Assembly: GCA_017447805.1 (NCBI GenBank)
Contig: JAFSMR010000057.1
Location: forward strand, 1-33,462
Direction of reading: 5' to 3'
Length of the DNA: 33,462 nt
Source: Kiritimatiellia bacterium
Lineage (GTDB): Bacteria > Verrucomicrobiota > Kiritimatiellia > RFP12 > UBA1067
The first letter of the stretch is position 1, and each line of letters starts with the position of its first letter. The notes under the pieces were generated by a model. The model had not been told where the DNA came from and ran no database searches. It worked only from the letters and a program-made list of their open reading frames with translations. A program made the position numbers and the translations under genes. This document shows, piece after piece, positions 16,157 to 23,632 of the stretch.

Positions 16157-17388
16157 TTTGCTCCTTTTCTTGTATCTAGTTTAAATTTCGCTTCACTTAA
16201 TGAAATATTGCGATTTCTCGCTATTTCGGATAAATCGTCTGCTTCCCATTTTGCTCGCTCGACACCATAGCCGCTTGCGATTTTTAGGCGGGCGGATATC
16301 CCATTTTCAAGTTGAATAGTTTCGATTTTCCTGTTCAAGGTATATCGGCGGCATAATACTTCTCTAATTCCAAGCGTAGAAGTATTGGCGAAAATCGCTT
16401 TAACTATATCTTGGCGTTTATCTAGAGAACACATTACGCTTACTCTATGGCCGGGGCGTCCTTTTTTCATTGTAACCGGCGCGAAAGAAACATCTCGCGC
16501 GCCTTGAGAAAATATTCTCTCGGCGGCAAACGATAGCTCCTCGCCGGTCATATCATCAACATTGAAATCGAGTTCGATTATTTCGCCGTCCGCTTCGGCG
16601 GATTCTTCCGTTTCGCCCAAGGTCGCGCGCAAGATATTTGCGCGAGGAAAATCTTTCTTCCCGGCGCCTAGGGCGACCTTGATTATTTTCATCAGCGGCT
16701 GCGGGCCAATGGACGAGGCGAAATATTTTATTATCGCCGCGCCGGTCGGCGTGCAAAGTTCGCCGGTTACTACGCCATCGGAATAAGTAGAAAGACCTTC
16801 AAGAAGAAATGCCGTCGCCGGCGCGGGAACAGGCAAGACGCCATGCGCACATTCTACGCTGCCGCAACCCACATGGATTGGCGAAGAAATTATTTTGTCT
16901 ACATTAAGACGATTTACGAGATAGCAGAATGCAGTGATATCCGCAATTGCGTCAAGCGCACCTACTTCGTGAAAATGCACTTCGCCGACATCGCGTCCAT
17001 GAGCACGCGATTCCGCCGCGGCGAGCAATTCATATATTCTTTCAGCATCTTCGCGGATTTTATCTTCGAGCGCCAGATGTTTTATGATATTCAACACTTC
17101 CGAAAGAGTGTGGTGAGAGTGGGGATGGTGATGATGGTGCTCGCTATGTTCGTGATGATGGTCATGGTGATCTTGCTCGTCTTCTTCGTGACCGGAAACA
17201 AGAACTTTCAAATGAGTCGAGCTAATGCCGCATTTAACGAGAGTTTCCTTTCCGAATCTAACATGAGGAATCTTAAGAGCATTCAGTTCGTCGAGCGCGG
17301 CCTCGGGGTTTGGCATCAAATCGAGTAAAGCCCCGCTAAGCATATCGCCTGCGGCGCCCATAGAGCAATCTAGATAAAGCGTTTTCAT
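16153..17388 (-). CDS. larC: LarC, nickel insertion enzyme for the pincer cofactor
   Basis: A 411-residue LarC (CTP-dependent cyclometallase) that puts nickel into the pincer nucleotide made by LarB and LarE. The N-terminus YLDCSMGAAGDM is the family signature; FHEVGALDAIADI and GELCTPTGAA are further conserved blocks. A histidine-rich loop at about residues 71-92 should bind nickel. In some lactobacilli this protein is split into LarC1 and LarC2 by programmed frameshifting; here it is one uninterrupted frame. It starts five bases after larB, and its stop overlaps the next start. Family assignment is very secure. Confidence 0.93.
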   Translation of the reverse strand: MKTLYLDCSMGAAGDMLSGALLDLMPNPEAALDELNALKIPHVRFGKETLVKCGISSTHLKVLVSGHEEDEQDHHDHHHEHSEHHHHHPHSHHTLSEVLNIIKHLALEDKIREDAERIYELLAAAESRAHGRDVGEVHFHEVGALDAIADITAFCYLVNRLNVDKIISSPIHVGCGSVECAHGVLPVPAPATAFLLEGLSTYSDGVVTGELCTPTGAAIIKYFASSIGPQPLMKIIKVALGAGKKDFPRANILRATLGETEESAEADGEIIELDFNVDDMTGEELSFAAERIFSQGARDVSFAPVTMKKGRPGHRVSVMCSLDKRQDIVKAIFANTSTLGIREVLCRRYTLNRKIETIQLENGISARLKIASGYGVERAKWEADDLSEIARNRNISLSEAKFKLDTRKGAK

Positions 17389-17393
17389 TTTGA

Positions 17394-18071
17394 TTATCTT
17401 ATGTGATTTATTTTGCTAGCGAGAATTCCTGCGCCAAAACCATTATCTATATTTACTACCGCAACGCCTGATGCGCAAGAATTTAGCATCGCCAGAAGCG
17501 CGCTCACTCCGCCGAAAGATGCTCCGTAACCAACGCTTGTAGGGACTGCGATTATCGGTGAATGTACCAACCCGCCTATTACGCTTGGAAGGGCGCCCTC
17601 CATCCCCGCTACGGCGATAATTACCTTGGCTTCTTTGAGTTCTTTTTCGCAAGCAAGCAGCCTGTGTAGCCCTGCCACGCCTACATCGTAAATGCGTTTG
17701 ACTTCATTCCCGAGCGCTTCGAGAGTAAGTGCAGCTTCTTCGGCAACAGCTATATCGCTCGTGCCGCCGCATACTACCGCGACAAATCCTAAGCCATCAG
17801 ATTTTTTCGCTTCGCCCAATCTAGCGAATCTCGCAACAGGAAAATATGAAAAATCTTCGCCAAAAGATGCTTTTACGATAGAAGCTTTTTCTGAATCCAG
17901 CCTCGTTACGAGCGCCGGCCTTTGAGAGTGCGCATCGAGCGATTTCAGAATCGCGATTATTTGCCCGGCGCTTTTCCCTTCGCCATAAATTACTTCACCG
18001 ATGCCTTGGCGCGCTTTTCGCTGTAAATCGACGCGTGCAAAACCGAGATTGTCGATATCACAAGACATCAT
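17394..18071 (-). CDS. larB: LarB, carboxylase/hydrolase of pincer cofactor synthesis
   Basis: A 225-residue LarB, which carboxylates the pyridine ring of nicotinic acid adenine dinucleotide and releases AMP, the first step to the nickel-pincer nucleotide. The C-terminal two thirds is the PurE-like domain (GTSDIAVAEEAA, GMEGALPSVIGGL, PTSVGYGASFGG). SCASGVAVVNIDNGFGAG near the end holds the cysteine expected to act in catalysis. The start overlaps larE by 14 bases, with GGGAGG just before it. Slightly shorter than some homologues but all core blocks are present. Confidence 0.93.
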   Translation of the reverse strand: MMSCDIDNLGFARVDLQRKARQGIGEVIYGEGKSAGQIIAILKSLDAHSQRPALVTRLDSEKASIVKASFGEDFSYFPVARFARLGEAKKSDGLGFVAVVCGGTSDIAVAEEAALTLEALGNEVKRIYDVGVAGLHRLLACEKELKEAKVIIAVAGMEGALPSVIGGLVHSPIIAVPTSVGYGASFGGVSALLAMLNSCASGVAVVNIDNGFGAGILASKINHIR

Positions 18072-18867
18072 TCATCCTCCCAGATTTAAATTCTTCAAGA
18101 TCAAGCGATATATATCGCAAGCCAAGCGCTTTGAGCTTTGCCGAAATTTCGATGCGGCGAGAAATTATCGCCGGGTAGGATTCTTCGTCAACTTCGATTC
18201 TCGCGATATCATTATTATGTAAGCGCACCCTAAGAGGCGCTTCGGCTTTTATGAATTGCCTGATGTAAGATTCGGCTTCTCCAATGCAATCGAGTTTTTC
18301 GCGCGTAATCCTTTCGCAATAGGGGATGCGAGAAGCCAAGCACGCCGCGGAAGGCTTTCGCCACGTGTCTATACCGAGAATCTTAAGGGCTCCTCTTACA
18401 TCGCTTTTCGTAAATTGCGCTTCTCTTAAAGGACTGATTACGCCAAATTCTTCCAGGGCTTTTCGTCCAGGTCTAAAATCTTTGTCATCATCGAGATTGG
18501 AGCCCTCCGCCACAAATGGAATACTATTCTTTTGCGCAAAATTGCATATACGCGCAAATATCGCTTTTTTGCAGTAGTAGCAGCGGTTTTGGGGGTTGGC
18601 GCAAAATTCGCTTAGTTCTAGCGTGTCGAAATCGATTATTTCATGTCTGATTGCGCGCTCTTGGCAAAATCGAATCGCGCCATCGGTCTCCGATTTAGGG
18701 AAAACCGAGGAGCGAATCGTAAGAGCAAGCGCATTTTCGCCAAGCGCATCATGGGCAGAAGCGAGAAGGAGCGTAGAATCGACGCCACCCGAGAATGCTA
18801 TGACGCAAGATGGCATTGGCGAGAATCTATTCTTCAGCGCGAGTAATTTATCTGCTTGCGATCGCAT
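18058..18867 (-). CDS. larE: LarE, sulfur transferase of pincer cofactor synthesis
   Basis: A 269-residue LarE, which adenylates the LarB product and turns its two carboxylates into thiocarboxylates. I take the ATG at 18867 with GAGAGAAAG before it; a TTG at 18903 is a longer option. The PP-loop SGGVDST is near residue 28. KPSAACLASR carries the cysteine that acts as sacrificial sulfur donor in the Lactobacillus enzyme. NRCYYCKK adds a CxxC pair, matching the variety that holds a 4Fe-4S cluster with three cysteines and so may avoid sacrificing one. The start lies inside the end of the small membrane protein gene by 20 bases. Confidence 0.93.
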   Translation of the reverse strand: MRSQADKLLALKNRFSPMPSCVIAFSGGVDSTLLLASAHDALGENALALTIRSSVFPKSETDGAIRFCQERAIRHEIIDFDTLELSEFCANPQNRCYYCKKAIFARICNFAQKNSIPFVAEGSNLDDDKDFRPGRKALEEFGVISPLREAQFTKSDVRGALKILGIDTWRKPSAACLASRIPYCERITREKLDCIGEAESYIRQFIKAEAPLRVRLHNNDIARIEVDEESYPAIISRRIEISAKLKALGLRYISLDLEEFKSGRMNDVL

Positions 18868-19135
18868 TCTTTCTCTCAAAGAAGCTAAGCGAACCAAAGA
18901 CAATCAATCCCGCCGCTAGAATTATGAAGCCTAATATCGTATCTGCTTTGGAAATGTCGAAGAGCGCTTCGCCATCCATCGCGTTTGCGACGCAATCGAC
19001 CGACCACATAAGCGCCGCGCCCCAAAACATAAGCATTGTAGTAAACAGCGCCTTGAGGCATTTGCCGCTTTTCTTCGCGGAAAAATACCACGCTGTAAAG
19101 CCGATCGCCGCGGCAATTGTCATTAGTTCACACAT
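18848..19135 (-). CDS. Small three-helix membrane protein
   Basis: A 95-residue protein with hydrophobic segments near 3-18, 29-47 and 66-86. It overlaps the previous membrane protein gene by eight bases and larE by 20, so it belongs to the operon. I recognise no family. Together with its neighbour it could form a small membrane complex, for nickel uptake or electron transfer to the quinone pool, but no metal-binding motif supports either. Hypothetical. Confidence 0.6.
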   Translation of the reverse strand: MCELMTIAAAIGFTAWYFSAKKSGKCLKALFTTMLMFWGAALMWSVDCVANAMDGEALFDISKADTILGFIILAAGLIVFGSLSFFERKNAIASR

Positions 19136-19475
19136 TGATCTTGGCCTTTCTCTTGCCGAATTCGGATATTGCGACCATCGCCGCCCATACTGCAGTAATC
19201 AAAATCGCCATTGCCGTTCCACGTGTTGCCATTTCGTGAAGCATCTCGCTGATGGCTTCGGGTCCTTCCTTCGCCGCAGTGAGAAATGGCGGCGCGAAAA
19301 TTATTTCGCCGTGATAAATATGCTCGATTGCGAGAAGAAAGCTCCCGCCGAACATCATTTTGCCAAGCCAATTCATCTTCGAAATGAATGGATTGCGCTT
19401 TGCTTCGTTAGGTAGCGCTTTCTTTATCGCGCAAGCGCCAACTGCCGCGGCCAATGGGACTGAGAAACATGCCAT
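19128..19475 (-). CDS. Small membrane protein, operon partner of lar genes
   Basis: A 115-residue protein with hydrophobic segments near 3-16, 38-58 and 86-104. The ATG at 19475 has GAGGA about eight bases before it. Its single histidines in EHIYHGE near residue 51 are the only notable polar residues in or near a membrane segment. Lies 41 bases after the flavodoxin gene and overlaps the next small membrane protein. No family recognised. Confidence 0.6.
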   Translation of the reverse strand: MACFSVPLAAAVGACAIKKALPNEAKRNPFISKMNWLGKMMFGGSFLLAIEHIYHGEIIFAPPFLTAAKEGPEAISEMLHEMATRGTAMAILITAVWAAMVAISEFGKRKAKINV

Positions 19476-19516
19476 ATCTTTTTCCTCGTTTTATGGTTGA
19501 TGGAAAATCATAATCA

Positions 19517-20113
19517 TTAATCGATACGTTCGGTCACGAACGCTTCGAGACCAACAGCATTAGTCTTCACCGAATAGCCGTTGAATGCCTTAGGTGGTAG
19601 AACTTTTGCCGTATTCCCGATTATTTCGGCGAAATCTTTGCCGACGTTCTGCAATCCACCTCCACCGTGAGTCAGGAAAATGCACACTTTCTTGCCTTTT
19701 AGCGCTTCTAGATTTTGCGTAATATAGGTCCTCATAGGCGGTGCCATCGTTCCCCACCAATTCGGAGTTCCGAAAAATACCATTTCATATTTAGATAAGT
19801 CGAGATTATCTATAGGCTTGATTGCGCGAAGTTTTTTACCTCTGCATTCTGGCTTTGCTTCATCGCAACAAGCTAGATATTCATCCGGATAGGACTTTTC
19901 GGCCTTGATCTCGAATATATCCGCGCCTGCCTTCTTGGCAATAGTCTCGGCGGCAAAACGAGCATTGCCATTTTCGCTCCAGGAAAAATAGATGACTGCT
20001 ATTCTTGTCGCTTCAGCTTTTTGCGCTGTTGCATCGGCTTGCGAGGCCTTTAGGTTGCATGCCAGGGTTGCTATTGATAACAGTACTATTGACCTTTTTA
20101 TCAGTTTATTCAT
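19517..20113 (-). CDS. Exported flavodoxin-like protein
   Basis: A 198-residue protein; I chose the ATG at 20113 because AAGGAG lies six bases before it. Residues 6-21 form a signal peptide with a possible lipobox cysteine at 19 or a cut after ASQA. The mature part is flavodoxin-like: VIYFSWSENGNAR is the FMN phosphate loop, and FFGTPNWWGTMAPPMRTYI and LTHGGGG are the flavin-ring loops. It carries electrons by bound FMN. Most flavodoxins are cytoplasmic; an exported one suggests an electron carrier outside the inner membrane, perhaps served by the polyferredoxin at the end of the operon. First gene of the operon. Confidence 0.85.
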   Translation of the reverse strand: MNKLIKRSIVLLSIATLACNLKASQADATAQKAEATRIAVIYFSWSENGNARFAAETIAKKAGADIFEIKAEKSYPDEYLACCDEAKPECRGKKLRAIKPIDNLDLSKYEMVFFGTPNWWGTMAPPMRTYITQNLEALKGKKVCIFLTHGGGGLQNVGKDFAEIIGNTAKVLPPKAFNGYSVKTNAVGLEAFVTERID

Positions 20114-20180
20114 TACTTGCTCCTTCAATAAGACGTCGTTTGCGCCGTAATTTTGCTATCTACACACATTTATACCGTGC

Positions 20181-20209
20181 ATTTTATCATATTTTCGCGC
20201 TAGATACAA
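20181..20209 (-). promoter_or_regulatory. Promoter of the flavodoxin-lar-polyferredoxin operon
   Basis: On the - strand: -35 TTGTAT (20204-20209), a 17-base spacer, -10 TAAAAT (20181-20186) with an extended TG. It lies about 70 bases before the flavodoxin start and no later promoter is obvious down to 12869. Confidence 0.65.
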
Positions 20210-20274
20210 GGGCTTTTTTTTAATTCTACTGATTCATAGCATGGAGAAATCCAAGAGACCACCCGATACCCATC

Positions 20275-21009
20275 TTAGGAGCGTAAAGTCGTGGCTAGGG
20301 TTAGGACGAATACTTTTTGTGCGCCGGCACTTTTGAGGGTTCTCGCACATTCCGAAAGCGTGGCGCCGGTCGTCATTATGTCGTCAACGACCAAAATGAC
20401 ACGTCCTATTACTTTTCTTGGCTTCAATACTTTAAATGTATTCTTGACATTTTCGCGACGATCTTCTTCTTTGAGACCTGATTGGCGGCGAGGCGAGTTG
20501 ATGCGCCGCAAGATTTTGTTCGAATAAGATTTATTTATGCGTTTGGCAAGAGCTTTGGCGAGAAGGGCAGATTGATTGAAGCCTCTATCCAAAAGATGGA
20601 AGGTTGTTATAGGCATAGGTATAATCAAATCAACTGCGGCCATATTCAGTCTGGAGCGTGCTGCCGATTCCAGTAAATCTATGAAATCGTTTTTTAGCCA
20701 AAGGTGTGAATTGAATTTGAAATCCAGCAAGATTCTGCGAAAGTTACCCTCGAAACAAACTGCCGCGGCTGCACGATCGAAAAATGGACGATTCTTGCCT
20801 GAGCAATCTTCGCATAGTAGATTGGTGTTGCCGCCTGAAGAGATTGGTTTTGCGCAAATTGCACAACCATCCTGGGGCATGAAAGGAAGATTGTTTAGGC
20901 AATTTGCGCATATATACCTATCGAATCTGTCGACTTGCGAAGAGCAGATTTCGCAGTGACGCGGAAATAGGATATCGAGAAGCTTTTTAAGGGTGTCTTT
21001 TAGAGGCAT
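20275..21009 (-). CDS. comF: ComF family phosphoribosyltransferase-like protein
   Basis: A 244-residue ComF. The N-terminal third has four CxxC pairs (CEIC, CANC, CAIC, CEDC) that should bind zinc; the C-terminal two thirds is a phosphoribosyltransferase fold with the PRPP motif VVDDIMTTGAT near residue 210. ComF assists uptake of single-stranded DNA in competent bacteria; in many others its role is unknown. It is the last gene of the operon, and its start overlaps the preceding gene by ten bases. DNA uptake would fit with the Rhs tip shuffling nearby, but no other competence gene is in the window. Confidence 0.9.
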   Translation of the reverse strand: MPLKDTLKKLLDILFPRHCEICSSQVDRFDRYICANCLNNLPFMPQDGCAICAKPISSGGNTNLLCEDCSGKNRPFFDRAAAAVCFEGNFRRILLDFKFNSHLWLKNDFIDLLESAARSRLNMAAVDLIIPMPITTFHLLDRGFNQSALLAKALAKRINKSYSNKILRRINSPRRQSGLKEEDRRENVKNTFKVLKPRKVIGRVILVVDDIMTTGATLSECARTLKSAGAQKVFVLTLATTLRS

Positions 21010-21533
21010 TTTCGCGAATTGTGGGCGAGAATATTCGATCTCGCCCTAAGTTCGGCATCGGTAATCGGTGAAAGACCCCTCGAGCGAAGATAGCGCAAAG
21101 CTTTTCTATAGGCAATACAAGTTGAATCTATTACTCTTAGCGCGGCGGCGTTTTGCATTGTCATAAAATCGTTTTCCCAGCTGCCATCGGGATTTTGCGT
21201 TCTGATTATTTCATCTTTTGCGCTGTTGCCCATGTAGGCTAAAGTATAGGAATTGGGCACTTGCAATTTAACAGAATCTTCTGAACTCGAAGATGCAATT
21301 GGATAATCGGTTTTAGGATGCATGAAAATTACGCCAAGCGCAAGCGCAATAAGAATAGAAGCGGCGAGCAGGTATCGTGAAATGCGCGCTGGGCGCGAAG
21401 GTCCGGATTCCGTTACTGTAGGGAAACGCGCGATTTGCGATTCAGCGTTAGCACAAGGAGCGAGCAGGCGATCGACTACTTCTTTATAGCCTGGTCCAAG
21501 CTCTTTAATCGTATCTTCAAGATCCTTTGTCAT
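21000..21533 (-). CDS. Single-pass membrane protein, candidate anti-sigma factor
   Basis: A 177-residue protein starting at ATG 21533, with GGAG eight bases before it and overlapping the sigma gene by 17 bases. One membrane segment lies near residues 52-70. The N-terminal 50 residues would face the cytoplasm and the remainder the periplasm. Place right after an ECF sigma gene and this topology suggest an anti-sigma factor, though the zinc motif HxxxCxxC of the common class is absent. The outer part has a NPDGSWENDF stretch resembling a terpenoid-cyclase-type repeat, perhaps a sensing element. Confidence 0.6.
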   Translation of the reverse strand: MTKDLEDTIKELGPGYKEVVDRLLAPCANAESQIARFPTVTESGPSRPARISRYLLAASILIALALGVIFMHPKTDYPIASSSSEDSVKLQVPNSYTLAYMGNSAKDEIIRTQNPDGSWENDFMTMQNAAALRVIDSTCIAYRKALRYLRSRGLSPITDAELRARSNILAHNSRKCL

Positions 21534-22002
21534 CAAATATCTCCTTCAGCTTCTTGAGCGCGTTTGACACGCGCGATTTTACCGTCCCGACCGGGATATC
21601 CAGTATTTGCGCGATATCCGCGTAGGGTAGCTCCTGAAAAACCGCAAGCTCAATCGTCTCTCTTAGAGTATCCGGCAACTTTGATATAGCCCATCGGACA
21701 TCTTCGCGAAGAGGGTCGTGATAAGCGATTCTTGAAGGCGATTCCTTCATCCAGATATCTTCTCTGCGCTCTCTTCTGGTTCGGCGCCGGAGCGCATCTA
21801 TACGCACTTGCCGCGCAATCGTGAACAAGAATGTAGAAAGTTTCGCAGTCGGTTTATATTGGTCGCGATACTTCCAAAGGCGCAGGTAAGTTTCTTGCAG
21901 AAGATCCTCACCCTCATGATATGAAACGCCAAGGCGCTCAAAAAAGTTCAAAAGATTTTTCTCGAAAGTTCGCGCTTGTTCGAGAATATCGTCATTTGAC
22001 AT
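21517..22002 (-). CDS. ECF-type RNA polymerase sigma factor
   Basis: A 161-residue sigma-70 family protein of ECF size. Region 2 spans about residues 15-75 (HEGEDLLQETYLRLW, STFLFTIARQVRID) and region 4 about 105-155 (LPDTLRETIEL, ADIAQILDIPVGTVKSRV, the DNA-binding helix-turn-helix). There is no region 3. It directs polymerase to a set of promoters not identified here. It overlaps the CvpA-like gene by 11 bases and has GGAGG nine bases before the ATG. The signal it answers is unknown. Confidence 0.92.
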   Translation of the reverse strand: MSNDDILEQARTFEKNLLNFFERLGVSYHEGEDLLQETYLRLWKYRDQYKPTAKLSTFLFTIARQVRIDALRRRTRRERREDIWMKESPSRIAYHDPLREDVRWAISKLPDTLRETIELAVFQELPYADIAQILDIPVGTVKSRVSNALKKLKEIFDDKGS

Positions 22003-22408
22003 GTAACGCTACCTCCGAGGCGATTTTCGAGCGTTCTATATATAGACCGCTCTTCGCCCACGTCGCGACTAGAAGGGCAATAGTTGCGATGCCGACAATG
22101 AAGCCGAAAATCGAATCGGCAGGCTGGGCAAGGAGCCCGTTTACGGTTTTTTTGACGATGATTCTTACTATTCCAAACACAAGCAAAGAGACAACGAGAA
22201 TAGCTACGACTCTAAGGGGCATCGAGGCGAGATATTGGGCAGATTTCGCCCAACCGAAAGTAGAGACCGCTCCAGCTGAAATCGTGCCGGCGATAAGCGC
22301 AAGGGTTCCGGAAAACCCTTTGAAAATTCCGAGAAGCGCCATTAGAAGCGCCGCAACGAGAATTGCGATATCCGCCGGCAGAATCTGGCTTGCCCAATCG
22401 ACACCCAT
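21992..22408 (-). CDS. CvpA family membrane protein
   Basis: A 138-residue protein with four hydrophobic segments and the GIFKGFSGTLALIAG block typical of the CvpA family, named from colicin V production and more recently linked to envelope integrity. It starts three bases after the TPR lipoprotein gene and overlaps the sigma factor gene by 11, in line with an envelope-related operon. Length is slightly short for the family. Confidence 0.75.
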   Translation of the reverse strand: MGVDWASQILPADIAILVAALLMALLGIFKGFSGTLALIAGTISAGAVSTFGWAKSAQYLASMPLRVVAILVVSLLVFGIVRIIVKKTVNGLLAQPADSIFGFIVGIATIALLVATWAKSGLYIERSKIASEVALHVK

Positions 22409-22411
22409 GGC

Positions 22412-23632
22412 CTATTGTTTGCTTACTGCTTTCTTGAGCGAAGGAATGTCGTTACGATAATCCTGATAGACTTGTGCCGATTTCCATGCGCCCGATTTGG
22501 GGTTGTTGTTGGTTTTTTTCAGCATTGTAATCAGTGAATCGATCGCAGTCATATCTTTCTTCGCATAATTTATCGCGACTGCCCTAGAGTAGGCTTCGAC
22601 GGAATCGGCCCATTTCTTTGCATCCCTCGCGGCGTTGCCGGCGGCGATATAATTATCTGCCGAGCGCTTGTTGAGAGAAGCTTCGCGATAGTATTTTGCG
22701 ACATTTTCAAGCGCTTCGCGGCTGTTTGGATTGCGCTTTTTATCGCGCTCCCAAGACCGCGCGAGGGCGATGGCGGCATCATAGGAAAGGGGATTCGCCT
22801 TTAGGGCCGACTCGTAGAATCTGCGCGCCTTCAGGAATTGGCCTTTCTTTTCTTCCGCTTTCGCTTTTTCAAGCTCCTTTGCGCAAGTGACATTATCGCA
22901 ACTATTCGAGCCTAGTCGCTCTACGGTATCTTGATTAACCGCGGCTCTAAGCGCAGGAATTTCCGTGCGCTGGACATCTTGTGCGCGCTTGGTGTCCTTT
23001 TCGCATTTCTCAAAGAACTCGTAGTGGATTTTTGCCGTGGCAATATCTCTGAAGTCGCCAATATGGCTATATATATAGCCAAGATTGAAATGCGCCGAAG
23101 CATTCCTGTTATTCAAGATGAGTGCGCGGAAAAATTCCGTCCTTGCACGATGAATCAGCCAAATTGTTTCCGGGTCGGTAGGGTCGAAGAGCGATACATC
23201 GATTACGCCGAGGCCAGAATACGCCTGTGAACGGACTGCGGGCTCGAGCTTATCGTTTGTTGCGATTTTCAAATAGTTCTCGCGCGCTTTATCGTATTGC
23301 CTATTATAGTAATACGCCTGAGCGAGAGTTTCTATTACATCGCTATCGCCACCTGCCAATTCAGCAGCTTTTTCGGCGCTTTCTACCGCCTTTATGTAAT
23401 CTGCTTGCTTGATGCGCGAAAGAGTGAGCATCAAGCAGGCATCAACATTATCAGGCGCAGAAGCGAGAGTCTTTTCGTAGATTTGCGCGGCTTTGCCGAA
23501 ATCCCCTTTGTCAAACGCTTCTTGAGCGTTTTCGAGATTCGCTTCTTTTGCATCATCGCCGCACCCCGCTGAGAGCGCGAGGGCTGCGAGCAGAATAGAG
23601 TTACGCGCGAATGAGAGCCAAGAACTCGTCAC
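22412..23632 (-). CDS. TPR-repeat lipoprotein
   Basis: A 406-residue protein with a lipoprotein signal (hydrophobic residues 10-22, LSAGC lipobox, Cys24) and many TPR units, for instance around GDFGKAAQIYEKTLASAPDN, YYYNRQYDKARENYLKIA and FLKARRFYESALKANPLS. It starts with GTG and overlaps the phosphohexomutase gene by 32 bases; no better start is in frame before the signal peptide. TPR lipoproteins act as scaffolds in outer-membrane or envelope complexes. Partner unknown. Confidence 0.8.
   Translation of the reverse strand: MTSSWLSFARNSILLAALALSAGCGDDAKEANLENAQEAFDKGDFGKAAQIYEKTLASAPDNVDACLMLTLSRIKQADYIKAVESAEKAAELAGGDSDVIETLAQAYYYNRQYDKARENYLKIATNDKLEPAVRSQAYSGLGVIDVSLFDPTDPETIWLIHRARTEFFRALILNNRNASAHFNLGYIYSHIGDFRDIATAKIHYEFFEKCEKDTKRAQDVQRTEIPALRAAVNQDTVERLGSNSCDNVTCAKELEKAKAEEKKGQFLKARRFYESALKANPLSYDAAIALARSWERDKKRNPNSREALENVAKYYREASLNKRSADNYIAAGNAARDAKKWADSVEAYSRAVAINYAKKDMTAIDSLITMLKKTNNNPKSGAWKSAQVYQDYRNDIPSLKKAVSKQ

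Noticed and set aside
16843..17328. + strand frame with a methionine/valine-rich stretch that looks like a membrane helix
   Set aside because: The stretch is the antisense reading of the histidine-rich loop of LarC.
16153..17388. Possible LarC1/LarC2 frameshift
   Set aside because: The frame is open from the first to the last conserved block; no shift is needed.
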